NCBI RefSeq assembly: GCF_033115175.1
Contig: NC_084850.1
Location: forward strand, 18,755,218 to 18,819,217
DNA length: 64,000 nt
Source: Lepus europaeus
Lineage: Eukaryota > Chordata > Mammalia > Lagomorpha > Leporidae
Direction of reading: 5' to 3'
Below, in pieces: positions 43,985-56,914 of this stretch. How positions within the stretch are numbered: position 1 is the stretch's first letter; every line of letters begins with the position of its first letter. The notes under the pieces are model-generated. The model saw only the letters and a list, made by a program, of their open reading frames with translations, searched no databases and was not told the DNA's origin. A program made the position numbers and the translations under genes.

Positions 43985-44160
43985 AAAAAGTTCATGGAAC
44001 AATAGAATTAAAAAATCAATTTATTCTGATGCAAAATGGAATCCATATAGTTTTTCATGATATGTATTTTCCATGAACATTTTGAAGACCCCATGAATAC
44101 ATGGATTTCAATTTTTTGCATCAAAATACCTTTTATTTCAATTTCCATGAGCTTTTTGAA
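43985..44160. mobile_element. Palindromic mariner-like MITE
   Basis: The ends CTTCAAAAAGTTCATGGAAC (about 43981-44000) and ATTTCCATGAGCTTTTTGAA (about 44140-44160) are inverted repeats. Internal arms such as AATGGAATCCATATAG and CCATGAATACATGGATTTC are also complementary. This is the layout of a small non-autonomous Tc1/mariner element with no coding capacity. Confidence 0.6.
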
Positions 44161-44949
44161 TGAAATTCATATATAACAGAAAAGAATTATGGAAATGACA
44201 CCACATCACCTTTATTGTATTCTGTTGATAAGGAGGAGATTACTAGGTGCAGCCCAGTGAAGGGCATGAACATCAGGAAGCTACACATAGTTTGCCACAC
44301 AGTTTAAAGGTTTTATCACCCTGCTGCAAATGATGACAATTTCAGGGACCACCCAAAGCTTATGTCTCTGTCAGTATGGCTGAGGCCTTGCTTTGACCAC
44401 ACTACAGCTTAGCTTTTCCCTCTGCTCAGGCCCACTGCCTTCCCTTCTATTATGTACGCGTATCCCAAGATCACTGCCTTATAAATGACCTGAACTCTCA
44501 TTGCTATCTCAGAATCTGCAGTAGCAGATCTGAGGCAAAGATTTCCATGGGAGGAGGATGAGGGGAGGGCTACCCCATAATGATGGCACAGATTAAAATA
44601 CAGAAGGATGGATGAGGTCTGTAGGTGAGTGGAACAATGGGACATCAAATCAGGGTGGGTTAAGGATAGTATTGAAATGTGAGCTAGAAATTCAATCTGG
44701 GGCCAGTGCCTGGAGGGCCCTAAATCACATGTTTTGAGGGGATAAGCCCTCTTTATGAAGTAGTGGGGGGCCTCAGGAGGGTTCTGAGCACAACACATCA
44801 GCACTAGGATTTATGAAGATGATTTTGACAATGAATTTTCAGATGCTTTAGAGGAGTATCTTTTATCAGTTACTAGAGTGTCAAAATACGTACAGTGGGT
44901 TCCATGGAGTTCCTGTCACATATGTAGGCCTAGAATTTTCTCTCCTAGT
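44161..44949. other. Unique sequence
   Basis: The frame at 44409-44804 (minus) has no recognisable domain. L2-like words occur around 44700-44790, but the match is weak. Confidence 0.35.
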
Positions 44950-45405
44950 TATGGCTTGAATTTGTGTCTACATTTCATATATGGAAGCCCTAACCCCCAG
45001 GAGCTCAGAATAAGACTGTATTTGGTGAGGGAATATTTATATAGGCATAATCAAGTTGAAATGCATTCATTAGGCCATAAGCCAGTGTGACTGGCATTGC
45101 TACAAAAGAGGAAATTGGGGCAAAAAGACACAGATACACACTTTAAAAATGCACTGTGAAGATGAGATCAGAGATCAGAGTGCTAGAGCAGATAGGAAAG
45201 ATACCAAAGATCACCAGAAAACTATCAGAAATTAGGAGAGATTAGTAACAGATCCTTCTGTACAACTCTTGGGAGGAAACAACTCTGCTGGTGTTTCTTG
45301 AACTTCTAGCTTTCAAAACTGTAGGACAATCAATTTCTGTGGTTGAGGCCCTCAGTTTGTGGCACTTGGTTGCAGCAGCCCTGCCCTAATAGACTACTAC
45401 AGTGG
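44950..45405 (+). mobile_element. MLT1-type LTR
   Basis: GTTATGGCTTGAATTTGTGTC, GAAGCCCTAACCCCCAGGAGC, AGACTGTATTTGGTGAGGG and CTTCTAGCTTTCAAAACTGTAGG follow the MLT1 LTR order. It ends with CTAATAGACTAC. Confidence 0.8.
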
Positions 45406-46314
45406 CACTTTCTCCTCTGTGTCCTGGCTGTGAGCTCTCTGAGGAAGGCACCCTGTCTGTTATTACTCTGTCTGTTGGGATGCTTCTGGCTTCAGGTAAC
45501 AGAAAACCTAACTAAAAGTGGTTTGCAGAAAGAATGACACTTATTATTGTACATGAGAATACCAGAGGGGAGCTGTTTCAGGATTCATTAACTCAATAGC
45601 TTTCAGGTCTCTAGGTTATTACTTGGGACCATATTGCTCTGAATCACTCAGATGACCTAAGCAAGGATGTAACCCATCCCCAGGTATGTTTTATTTCCTC
45701 TTCATGCTAATGCTGCCTAGTCTCTATACTTTTAATGTGTTAACCCTACATGATGAGTTGTTTTTGGGGTCCCTACCCATTGAAGACCTAGGACACGGAC
45801 TTTTGTCCCTATAGTGTTGTCAAAAATGTTGTTGATTCTCTTGGCCACTTCTATATTAGTTAAAGTACCATTGGCAGAAGCATAACAAATACCTCTCTGG
45901 GTTTTCTCATCCAAGTCTGAATGTAGCCTTGGCGATTCTCTACTATTTCATTATTTCTTTGATAGTTGCAGGAATGTATTCTTTTAAGAATATTGGCTTT
46001 GTACTATTCAGCAGGAGAGTAGTTTTGAATTATCTCATCTGCAATGATCAGAAAAAAAAATGCTACCTTTTCAAATTTCGCCTTTAATAACAAAAATTAC
46101 AGAAGCTACATGTGTAATCAACTCTCTCTACCAGGAGAAAACTATAATTTTAATTTGATTTTTATAATTTCCTACATTGATACATAAGTGCCTATCCTCA
46201 AATAATGTGTAGTATTGTTTAATGTTTTCAAATTTTAAAAATGTGTCATTATGTCAGATGTATGCTTCAATTTTTGTTGTTGTTGTTCAATATGATCTGT
46301 TTCTTTGGCTATTT
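45406..46314. other. Unique or very old sequence
   Basis: No gene recognised. The 60-codon minus frame at 45732-45914 gives no family match I know. The remainder is AT-rich. Confidence 0.4.
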
Positions 46315-46407
46315 CTTTAAATTTTTTTCTATTTTAAAAATTTTATTTCAGATATAGAAATACCATGTATTTAATATATACAGATTTAGGAACATAGTGA
46401 TACTTCC

Positions 46408-47722
46408 CATGCTCAATCAGACTTGCCCCAAATGGTGGAGTTAGAAACATGCCAGGGGGCTGGCGCCGTGGCTTAACAGGCTAATCCTCCGCCTTGCGGC
46501 ACTGACACACCGGGTTCTAGTCCCGGTTGGGGCACCGGATTCTATCCCAGTTGCCCCTCTTCCAGGCCAGCTCTCTGCTATGGCCCGGGAAGGCAGTGGA
46601 GGATGGCCCAAGTCCTTGGGCCCTGCACCCGCATGGGAGACCAGGAGAAGTACCTGGCTCGTGGCTTCAGATCAGCATGATGCGCTGGCCGCGGCGGCCA
46701 TTGGAGGGTGAACCAACGGCAAAGGAAGATCTTTCTCTCTGTCTCTCTCTCTCAATACCACTCTGCCTGTCAAAAAAATAAATAAATAAAATAAAACAAA
46801 ATAAAAAAAAAAAGAAACGTGCCAGGGGATTCCAATACAATCCCATCAAGGTGGCATGTACCAATGCCATCTCACTAGTCAAAGTGATCAGTTTCAGTTC
46901 ATAATTGATTATAATGATAGGATTAAATGTCAAAGGGATCACTTAAACAAGACTATTGTCTGCTAATACTAACTTATAGAATTAAAAAGGAGAGAATGAT
47001 CCAACATGGGAAGCGGGATACACAGCAGACTCATAGAAGGGCAAATGTCCTAAATAGCACTCTGGCCTCAGAATCAGCCCTTAAGGCATTTGGATCTGGC
47101 TGAAGAGCCCATGAGAGTATTGTAGGCATGGAAAGCCAAGACACTCTGAAAAGAAAAAAGAAGAAGACCTAAATGAAAGATCTCTGCGAGTGAGATCTCA
47201 GTGGAAAGAACGGGGCCATCAAAGAAGGAGGTACCTTTCTCTGAAGGGAGGAGAGAACTTTAACTTTGACTATGACCCTGACGGAATAAGATTGAAGTCG
47301 CTGAACTCAAAAGGCTTCCATAGCCTTGGCAACTCATGACTAGAGCCTAGGGAGATTACTGATGTCATAAACAAGAGTGTCAAATTGTTAAGTCAACAAC
47401 AGGAGTCACTGTGTACTTACTTCTCATGTGGGATCTGTCCTTAATGTGTTGTCCAATGTGAAGTAATGCTATAACTAGTACTGAAACAGTATTTTTACAC
47501 TTTGTGTTTCTGTGTGGGCGCAAACTGATGATATCTTTACTTAGTATATACTGAATCGATCTTCGGTATATAAAGATAATTGAAAATGAATCTTGATGTG
47601 AATGGAATGGGAGAGGGAGCGGGAGATGGGGAGGGTGCGAGTGGGAGGGAAATTATGGGGGGGAAGCCATTGTAATCCATAAACTGTACTTTGGAAATTT
47701 ATTCTTGCTAAATAAAAAAAAA
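46408..47722 (+). mobile_element. 5'-truncated L1 flanked by a 65-bp direct repeat
   Basis: Plus-strand 3'UTR from CATGCTCAATCAGACTTG to a short AATAAAAAAA tail, with a single terminal module. Positions 46343-46407 and 47723-47787 are the same 65-bp sequence with about three differences. Both belong to the old L1 that received the insertion. A CSINE interrupts it at 46459-46812. Confidence 0.88.
46459..46812 (+). mobile_element. CSINE, young complete copy
   Basis: GGCGCCGTGGCTTAACAGGC (A box), GGGTTCTAGTCCCGG (B box), CTCTCTC tract and a long A-rich tail (46770-46812). AGAAACATGCCAGGGG (46443-46458) and AGAAACGTGCCAGGGG (46813-46828) flank it. Confidence 0.95.
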
Positions 47723-47850
47723 TTATTTCAGATATAGAAATATCATGTAGTTAATATATACAAATTTAGGAACATAGTGATACTTCCAAATCTACCCTCT
47801 CTCTCGCCCATGCTCCCAACCCTCTTCCTCCTCCCTCTCCTATTCCCACT

Positions 47851-48025
47851 CTTCATTTTTTTTAACTTTTATTTAGTAAATATAAATTTCCAAGGTACAG
47901 TTTATGGACCACAATGGCCTCCCCCCCCCCATAACTGCCCTCCCACTCGCACCCCTCTCATCTCCCGCTCCCTCTCCCATTCCATTCACATCAAGATTCA
48001 TTTTCAATTATCTTTATATACAGAA
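47851..48025 (-). mobile_element. Short L1 3'-end fragment
   Basis: Complement of the L1 terminus, from AACTTTTATTTAGTAAATATAAATTTCC to TATATACAGAAGATG. It is only about 175 bp and was heavily truncated at insertion. Confidence 0.85.
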
Positions 48026-49712
48026 GATGTCATCAATTGACAGAAATTTGGGTTCATTCCATATCTTAGCTATTGTGAATTGAGCTGCAATGAACATGGA
48101 GGTAGTGATAACTGTGTGATCTGATAATTGAATTCTGTTTAGATAATTCTTAGGAGTGGAACTGCTTGGTCATATAATAGATCTATTTTCAGATTTCTGA
48201 GGTATCTCCATACTGTTTTCCACAATGGCTGCATCAGTTTACATTCCCACTAACCATGAGTTAGAGCACATTTTGCCCACATCCTCTCCAGCATTTATTG
48301 TTGTTGATTTCTTTATGACAGCCATTATAACTGGGGTGAGTAGAAACTTCATTGTGGTTGTGATTTGCATTTCCTGGTAGCTAAAAATCCTGAGCAGTTT
48401 TTGTTGTATCTGTTGGCCGTTTGGATTTCCACTTTGAAAAATGTCTGTTTAAGTCATTTGCCCATTTCTTAACTGCTAGTTTGATTTGTTGTTGTGAAGT
48501 TTCTTGAGCTCATTTTTAACTTTTATTTAATAAATATAAATTTCCAAAGTGCAACTTTTGGATTATAGTGGCTTTATACAAAAATGACCTCCCTCCTACC
48601 CACAACCATCTCATCTCCTGCTCCCACTCCCTCTCCCATCCCATTCTTCATCAAGATTCATTTCCAATTATCTTTATATACAGAAGATCAATTTAGTATA
48701 TACTAAGTGAAGATTTCAACAGTTTGCCCCCACACAGAAACACAAAGTATAAATTATTGTTTGAGTACTGGTTATACCGTTAATTCATATAGTCCAACAC
48801 ATTAAAGACAGAGATCCTACATGGGGAGTAAGTGCCCAGTGACTCCTGTTGTTGATTTAACAATTGACACTCTTATTTATGATGTCAATAATCATTCTGA
48901 GGCTCTTGTCATGAGCCGCCAAGGCTATGGGAGCCTTTGGGGTTCGCCAACTCTGGTCTTATTTAGACAAGGTCATAGTCAAAGTGAAAGTTCTCTCCTC
49001 CCTTCAGAGAAAGGTACCTCCTTCTTTGATGGCCCTGTTCTTTCCACTGGGATCCCACTCACAGAGATCTTTCATTTAGGTCTTTTTTTTTCCAGAGTGT
49101 CTTGGCTTTCTATGCCTGAAATACTCTCATGGGCTTTTTAGCCAGATCTGAATGCCTTAAGGGCTGATTCTGAGGCCAGAGTGCTGTTTAGGACATCCGC
49201 CATTCTGTTAGTCTGCTGTGTATCCCGCTTCCCATGTTGGATCATTCTCTCCTTTTTAATTCTATAAGTTAGTATTAGCAGACAATAGTCTTGTTTAAGT
49301 GATCCCTTTGACATTTAATCCTATCATTATAATCAATTATGAACTGAAACTGATCACTTTGACTAGTGAGATGGCATTGGTACATGCCACCTTGTTGGGT
49401 TTGAATTGGAATTCTCTGGCACGTTTCTAAACCTACCATTGCGGTAACTCTGAGAATGTGCCGAACTGTACATCTCCTCCCTCTCTTATTCCCACTCTTA
49501 TATTTAACAGGGATCATGTTTCAGTTAAACTTAAACACCTAAGAATAATTGTGTGTTAATTAAAGAGTTCAGCCAATGGCATTAACTAGAACAAAAAAAT
49601 ACTAAAGGAATAAAACTGTAAGTTGTACCTCAACAGTCAAGACAAAGGCTGGTCAAGTCACAGTTTCTCATAGTGTCCATTTCACTTCAACAGGTTTCCT
49701 TTTAAGTGCTCA

Positions 49713-52700
49713 GTTAGTTGTCACCAATCAGGAAAATGTATGATATTTGTCCCCTTGGGACTAGCTTATTTCACTCAGCATGATGTTTTCCAGATTCCTC
49801 CATCTTGTTGCAAATAACCGGATTTTTTTTCACTGCTGTATAGTGTTCTATACAGTACATATCCCATAATTTCTTTATCCAGTCTACTGTTGAGGGGCAT
49901 TTAGGTTGATTCCATGTTTAGCTATTGTGAATTGAGCTGCAATAAACATTGAGGTTCAGACAGCTTTATGGTTGCCAAATTCATTTCTTTTGGGTAAATT
50001 CCAAGGAGTGGGAAGGCTGGGTTGTATGGTAGGGTTATATTCAGGTTTCTGAGGAATCTCCAGGCTGAGTGGCTTTACCAGTTTGCATTCCCACCAACAG
50101 TGGGTTAGTGTCCCTTTTTCCCCCATCCTCACCAGCAGCTGTTGTTGGTAGATTTCTGTATGTGAGTCATTCTAACCGGGGTGAGGTGAAACCTCATTGT
50201 GGTTTTGATTTGCATTTCCCTGATAGCTAGTGATCCTGAACAATTTTTCATGTGTCTGTTGGCCATTTAGATTTCCTCTTTTGAAAAATGTCTATTGAGG
50301 TCCTTGGCCCATCTCTTAAGTGGGTTGTTTGTTTCGTTGTTGTTAAGTTTCTTGATCTCTTTGTAGATTCTGGTTATTAATCCTTTATCAGTTGCATAGT
50401 TGCAAATATTTTTTCCCATTCTGTCCCTTGCCTCTTCACTTTCTTGTTTCTTTTACAGTACAGAGACTTCTCAATTTGATGCAATCCCAATAGTTAAATT
50501 TGGCTTTGACTGCCTGTGCTTCCTGGGTCCTTTCCAAGAAGACTTTGCCTGTGCCTATACCTTGCAGGGTTTCTCCAATGCTCTCTAATAATTTGATGGT
50601 GTCAGGTCATAGATTCAGATTTTTAATCCATGTTGAGTGGATTTTTGTGTAAGGTGTAAGGTAGGGGTCTTGCTTCAAGCTTCTGCATGTGGAAATCCAC
50701 TTTTCCCAGCACCATTTATTGAATAGACTGTCCTTACTCCAGAGATTGGTTTTGGATCCTTGGTCAAATATAAGTTGGCTGTAGATGTTTGGATTGATTT
50801 CTGGTGTTTCTATTCTGTTCCATTGGTCTATCCATCTGTTTCTGTACCAGTACCATGCTGTTTTGATTATAATTGCCCTGTAGTATGTCCTGAAATCTGG
50901 TATTGTGATGCCTCCAGCTTTGCTTTTGTGGTATAAGATTGTTTTAGCTATTCAAGGTCTCCTGTGTCTCCATATGAATTTCAGCATCATTTTTCCCAGA
51001 TCTGAGAAGAAGGTCTTTGGTATCTTGATTGGTATCGCATTGAATCTATAAATTGCTTTTGGGAGAACAGACATTTTGTTGATATTGATTCTTCCAATCC
51101 ATGAGCATGGAAGATTTTTCCATTTTTTGGTATCCTCATCTAATTCTTTCTTTAAGATTTTGTAGTTCTCATTGTAGAGATCTTTGACGTCCTTTGTTAA
51201 GTTTATTCTAAGGTATTTGATGTATTTGATTGTTTTGTGGCTATTGTGAATTGGATTGATCTTAGCAGTTCTTTTCAGCCTTTGCAATTCCTGCGTATAC
51301 AAAGGCCGTTGATTTTTGTGCATTGATTTTATATCCTGCTACTTTGCCAAACTCTTCTATGAGTTCCAATAGTCTCTTAGTAGAGTTCTTGGGATCCCCT
51401 AAATAAAAAATCCTATCATCTGCAAAGAGGGATAGTTTGACTACTTCCTTCCCAACTTGTATCCCTTTAATTTCTTTTTCTCCCCTAATGGCTCTGGTTA
51501 AAACTTCCAGAACTATATTGAATAGCAGTGGTGAGAGTGGGCATCCCTGTCTGGACCAGATCTCAGCGGAAATGCTTCCAACTCTTCCCCATTCAATAGA
51601 GTGCTGGCCATGGGTTTTTCATAAATTGCTTTGATTGTATTGAGCAATATTCCTTCTATACCCAGTTTGCTTAGAGTTTTTATCATGAAAGGGTGTTTGT
51701 TGTATTTTATTGAATGCTTTCTCTGCATCTATTGAGATAATCATATGGTTTTTCTTCTGCAGTCTGTTAATGTGGTGTATCACATTGAGTGACTTGCAAA
51801 CATTGAACCATCCCTGCATACCAGGGATAAATCCCAGTTGATCTGGGTGGATGATCTTTCTGATGTGTTGCTGCATTCTACTGGACAGAATTTTATTGAG
51901 GATTTTTGTGTCTATGTTCATCAGGGAAATTGGTCTGTAATTCTATTTCAGTGCTGCATCTTTTTCAGGTTTTGGAATTAAGGTAATGCTGGCTTCATAC
52001 AAAGAATTTGAGAGGATTCCCTCTTTTTCGATTGTTTTGAATAGCTTGAGAAGAATTGGAGTTAGTTCTTCTTTAAATGTCAGGTAGAATTCAGCAGTGA
52101 ATCCATACAGTCTTGGGCTTTTCTTTTTTGGGAGGGCCTTTATTACTGATTCAATTTCTGTCTCAGTTTTGGGTTGTATGTGCTCAGGAATCCTTCCATT
52201 TCTGATAGATTTCCCTATTTGCTGGCATACAACTGTTTGTAGTAATTTCTGATGACTCTTTTTATTTCTGTGGTGTCTGTTGTTACATTCCCTTTTTCAT
52301 CTCTGATTTTATGGATTTGGATCTTTTCTTTTTTTAGTTATTTGGGCCAATGGTGTGTCAATTTTGTTGATTTTTTCAAAAAACCGGCTCCTCGTTTGGC
52401 TGATCTTTTGTAATGGTTTTAGATTCAGTTCTATTGATTACTTCTCTAATTTTAATTATTTCTCTTCTCCTACTAGTTTTGAGTCTGGTTTGCTGCAGTT
52501 TTTCAAAATCCTTGAGATGCATTGAAAGCTCATTTATTTGGTGCCTTTCCAATTTCTTGATGTAGGCACCTATTGTGGTAAACTTTCCTCTTAACACTGC
52601 TTTTGCTGTATCCTATAAGTTTTAATATGTTGTGTTGTTATCCTCATTTACTTCCAGAAAGTTTTTGATTTCTCTTTTGATTTCTTCTATGACCCAGTGT

Positions 52701-53475
52701 TCATTCAGTAACATGTTGTTCAGTCTCCATGTGTTTGCATATGCTCTTGGGATTCCTGAGTAGCTAATTTCCAACCTCATTCCATGGTGGTCTTAGAAGA
52801 CGCATGATATGATTTCGATTCTTTTGAATTTTCTGAGACTTGCTTTATGGCCTAGTATGCAGTCAGTCCTAGAGTAGGTTCCATGCACTGCTGAGAAGAA
52901 TGTGTATTCTCTAAGTGCAGGATGAAAAGTTCTGTAGATATCTGTTAGATCCATTGGGCTATAGTATCAATTAAATCTGCTGTTTCCTTGCGGATCTTCT
53001 GTCCAGTTGATCTGTCTATTTCTGAAAGTGGAGTATTAATGTCCCCCAATACTATTGTCTTGGAGTCTAAGTCTCCCTTTAAGTCCCTTAACATATTTTT
53101 TAAATAAACCAGTGCCCTGTAATTAGGTGCATATACATTGATAATAGTTACATCTTCCTTTTGAATTGATCTCTTAATCAGTATATAGTGCCCCTCTTTG
53201 TCTCTCTTAAGAGTTTTTGTGTTAAAGTTTACTATGTCTGATATTAAGATGGCTACACCAGCACTTTTTTGGTTTCTGTTGGCATGGAATATCTTTTTCT
53301 AACCTTTCACTTTCAGTCTGCATGCATCTTTGTTGGAAAGATGTGTTTCTTGTAAGCAGCTAATAGATGGGTTTTGTTTTTTAAACCATTCAGCTAGTCT
53401 GTGTATTTTAACTGGATAGTTGAGGCCATTTACATTCAATGTGACTATTGATAAGTAGTAACTTTGCCCTGCCAT
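49713..53475 (-). pseudogene. L1 ORF2, heavily disrupted
   Basis: Starts at MAGQ (53475) and ends with the GDN-stop region at 49713. Reverse-transcriptase pieces are scattered over three frames: [22 protein letters not shown] near 51850, an [11 protein letters not shown] remnant of the RQGCP motif near 51550, and [12 protein letters not shown] near 51070. There are many stops and frameshifts. Length is near normal without a large insertion. Confidence 0.9.
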
Positions 53476-53543
53476 TTTCCCAAAGATATTTCTAATATAT
53501 GCTTTGAACTTCCTGTGATCTTTTACTCAGGGATTTTCTTCCT

Positions 53544-54579
53544 TTACCTTCTTTCATATTGATGGCTGTGTTTCTGTGTTTCTGTGTGTAACACATCTTT
53601 AAACATCTTTTGCAGGGCTGCACGAATGGCGACAAAATCTTTCAATTTCTGTTTGCTATGAAAGGTCTTTATTTCACCTTCATTCACAAATGAGAGCTTT
53701 GCAAGATATAATATTCTGGGCTCGCAGTTTTTTCTCTTAGTACTCGGGCTATACCTCCCATTCCCTCCTAGCCTGTGTGGCTTCTGATGAGAAGTCATCT
53801 GTGAGTCTAATTGGAGATCCTCTGAGAGTAATCTGACATTTCTCTCCTTGCACATTTTAGAATCTTTTCTTTATGTTTCACTGTGGTGAGTTTGATTACA
53901 ATGTGTCATGATGAGGATCTCTTTTGGTCATGTTTATTGGGAGTTCTATTTGCTTCCTGTACTTGGATGTCTCTTTCCTTCTCCAACCCCGGGAAGTTTT
54001 CTGCTAGTATCTCACTAAAAATGCCTTCTAATCCTTTCTCTCTATCCATGCCTTCAGGAATTCCTAGTACCTGAATGTTGGGTTTTTAAATAGTGTTCTG
54101 TAGATTCCCAACAATATTTTTTAGATTTCTAATTTCCTCTTCTTTTCTTTGGTTTGACTGTATACTTTCCTGTGGTCTGTCTTCTATGTCCGATATTCAC
54201 TCTTCTGCCTCGCTGATTCTGTTTTTAAGGCTCTCCAATGTGTTTTCATTTGTTCTATTGAATTCTTCATTTCATTTTGGTTTCTCTTCAACATCTCAAT
54301 TTCATGTTCTACTAAATTCCTCATTTCATTTTGATTCCTCCTTAAGATTTCATTTTCACGAGAGAGATTTTCTCTCCTGTCCTGTATGGATTTCTGTAGT
54401 TCATGCATTTGTTTTTGAGAACTTCTAAATGTTCTTCTCATAAATTTTTTGAAATCTATATCTTGCATTACTTCTATCTCATCATCTTCATAATATTGTA
54501 TTGGAGGGTCATGTTTATTTGGGAGCATCATATCTTCCTTGTTCTTGTTTCCTTGGTTTCTGCATTTGTTGTTTGGCAT
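53544..54579 (-). pseudogene. L1 ORF1, disrupted
   Basis: Starts MPNNKCRNQ at 54579 and ends HQYERR-stop at 53544. The coiled coil occupies the first about 130 codons, up to a frameshift near 54184-54200. The C-terminal domain (KNCEPRILYLAKLSF) is in another frame. It is more diverged than the ORF1 copies at 4700-5737 and 24790-25826. Confidence 0.9.
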
Positions 54580-55628
54580 TGTGGAGATATTCTTTGGTTT
54601 CTTATTTTTTTTCTCACTGTGGTGGCTTTCTCATTATACTATGCCTCTAGATTAAGTGGTCTGCTTTCGGTGAATCTCTAGAGGCTTGTGGTGGGTGTGG
54701 CCAGAGAGCTCTATTCAGTTCTTCAGTGTTAAGGGTGTGCCAAAGGTGACACACCCGGGTTTGGCCTGCTAAATCTTCTCTTCCTCGTTTTTTTATTCAG
54801 AAGGGAAGTAATTCAGCTCAGCTGAGCTTTTCTCCTTGCTGTTAATCAGTGCCTGAGCGCTAGCCCCAGTGGATATAATATTTGTCTGCTCTGTCCCAAG
54901 GACCACACAAAGGATCTGTGCAGTCCTCAGTGTAAGCTCAGATTCCCCTGGTATGTCTCTCACTGTGTAGCCAAAGCCACCCGAATTTGTGCCGCCTCCC
55001 ACCAAGACTACTCATGTCTCAGCCACACCGTGGGTTCTCCCACACACCCTCAGTTTTTCTTTTTTTTCACAGTCCTGGTTCATAAGCTCCACACAGTCAT
55101 GAGGTCTTAGTCTCCTGTTATTTCTCCCCACCAGATTCAGGTTTTTCTGCTTGGCTGAGGGCAGGCGCAGCCCCAAGCTGGCGCAGCTGTTACATATATC
55201 CAAAATGACACCTGCTCTTTTGTCTCACTCGCCTTTGTAAGGTGAGTGGAGAGAGAGAATCGTGTCCACACTGGTCGCTTTTTTTTTTCCTCTCCTCTAA
55301 TTAGGCTGGTGTACTTTCCCCCATAGGGCTTCAAGCCTCCTTCCCTCTGGGCTCTTCCTGCTGCTTTTCTGCCAGTGTCTTGGGCTACTGCAGTTTCGGC
55401 TCACCTCCCTTTCCAGTGCTGGAGCAGAGACTCTATCGGCAGCTGGGCTCCCAAGCCATGGGCACCCATGCCCTCCACTTAGGTCCACTGTGTCCCTCTA
55501 ATTCCAGAAGAGTTTCCTCTGCAGTTTTTTCCCTAATTCTTCCTGAGACTACCGTATCTCCACTTTTATTAAACTATATTTTCCTGGACTATCAGTGAGT
55601 TCTCTCCATATTCTGCCATCTTGGCGCC
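54580..55628 (-). promoter_or_regulatory. L1 5'UTR with YY1-type start
   Basis: Leader of about 1.05 kb, colinear with the one at 5738-6664. The CAAGATGGC motif sits about 5-13 bases from the apparent 5' end. This is the older leader type in the window. Confidence 0.7.
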
Positions 55629-55679
55629 CTCCCCATGATGTACTTTCAATTTGCTTTATATGCACAGGCTTAATGCTCC

Positions 55680-55990
55680 ACTAAATATAATATTCAACCA
55701 GTAGTAAGTAGAAAGACCATTGTTCCACAGGAATATAGACAAAGGCTATAAACAAAATCAAATCATAAGATATCAGTTTCACTCTTATACATTCAGGTTT
55801 TTTGTATTTTATGTTAGCTTCCACAAATCAGAGAAAACATCTTTTATTTTCTTTTTGGGTTTTTCTTTTTTTTGTATTTTTGGGTCGAGCTTATTTCACT
55901 AAGCATAATACTCTCCAATTCCATCCACTTTCTTGTTTTGAAGTACACATAAAGTTCATTTTTGTTCAGTGTTCTTTACTTTCCATCATG
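55680..55990 (-). repeat. Ancient L1 (L1M-type) fragment
   Basis: CACAAATCAGAGAAAACATC and GAGCTTATTTCACTAAGCATAATACTC are the complement of an old L1 ORF2 end/3'UTR, different from the rabbit-specific families. Confidence 0.6.
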
Positions 55991-56275
55991 AAAAGCTCTT
56001 CCTGAGGAACTGAAACCCCAGAAGATAACTGCAGCAAAAACATGGCAAATTTTTTTAGCATGTAAATCATTCAGAGAATACTTTAAGAGAAGCAATGTTT
56101 AGGAGACAGAAGAAGGAAAATGCAGTTCAGTTTCTGAAGAGAATTGTTTTAATTATTATCCAAAAAGTAAAGTCATATGACTATATCCAAGGACATAAAG
56201 TTAAGAACAATTTGAATTGGGACAACGATCCATCAACCCCAAAGCCATTGGGTATCTGAGCATCTTGAATTGCAT

Positions 56276-56885
56276 GTTTTTTTTCTTAACTCTGTCTCAC
56301 TGACATATCAAAGGACCATTCCCACACAATTAAATGATAGCTGTGACTTTGTTAGAATCGAAAATTTCAGTCCAGTAGTCCTCAGGATCTTGAATAAATG
56401 CTAGGCCTTTCATTGTACCATCATCGGGGTTCTTCACAATTTTGACTCCCAGTTCTTCAAATCTTTTACAAGCATTATGCACATTAGAAACAGTAATTCC
56501 AATGTAACCAAATCTTCAAGGGTCTGAATTGCCACTGTGGTAACTCTGGATCTCAACATCTTCAGTTCCCCAATTGTGTGTCAGCTCAAGGATAGCTTTT
56601 CTGGAAAATGCCCATGCTATTCTTTAATTTTTATCATTGGGGATGTCATTTTTATCCTCCTATGCCAAGAAATAGAGTGAAAAATTCATAGAAAAAAAAT
56701 CTAATTTTTGGATTAGCATCATTCCAATAAATCAAGGATAGAAATCTAATGACTTCTTGGGATCCTTAACTTGTAGCATGGTCTGTTGCAATAAAAAATC
56801 CTTGGTGCTGGAGTCCACATCAGAGCAGCAATTCAGGGTGGCCTCACCAATGATGCACACTACTAAGTCTCACCTCCATCCATTT
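56276..56885 (-). pseudogene. GLO1: GLO1 (glyoxalase I) processed pseudogene
   Basis: Glyoxalase I converts the methylglyoxal-glutathione adduct to lactoylglutathione. The minus strand, read across three frames, follows the protein without introns. Recognisable pieces are [22 protein letters not shown] (about 56810-56745), [10 protein letters not shown] (near 56580), [10 protein letters not shown] (near 56460) and [14 protein letters not shown] (near 56415). It ends at TAA 56330-56332. There are several stops and frameshifts, and the N-terminus is incomplete or very diverged. A T-run at 56277-56284 is probably the poly(A). It is an old, dead retrocopy. Confidence 0.92.
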
Positions 56886-56914
56886 TCTAACCACTTATTC
56901 TTACTCAAGAATGT

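Larger units (their letters stand above)
46315..48512 (-). mobile_element. Ancient L1 remnants hosting younger L1s
   Basis: An old L1 3'UTR end (46315-46407 and 47723-47850, with CCCTCTCTCTCGCCCATGC) and an old ORF2 3' region (48030-48512) can be recognised. The latter has CTATTGTGAATTGAGCTGC and CACATCCTCTCCAGCATTTATTG. They lie on the minus strand and differ clearly from the rabbit-specific subfamilies. Younger L1 pieces at 46408-47722 and 47851-48025 interrupt them. Confidence 0.65.
48513..55628 (-). mobile_element. Full-length but decayed L1
   Basis: 3'UTR (48513-49712), ORF2 (49713-53475), ORF1 (53544-54579) and 5'UTR (54580-55628), about 7.1 kb in the normal order. The 5' end carries CAAGATGGC (complement at 55616-55624), so it appears complete. 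Both frames are broken in many places and the divergence is higher than for the copy at 18361-26627. No target repeat could be seen. Confidence 0.9.

Noticed and set aside
45732-45914. 60-codon minus-strand frame as a gene fragment
   Set aside because: No recognisable family, no neighbouring coding similarity, and length within chance expectation.
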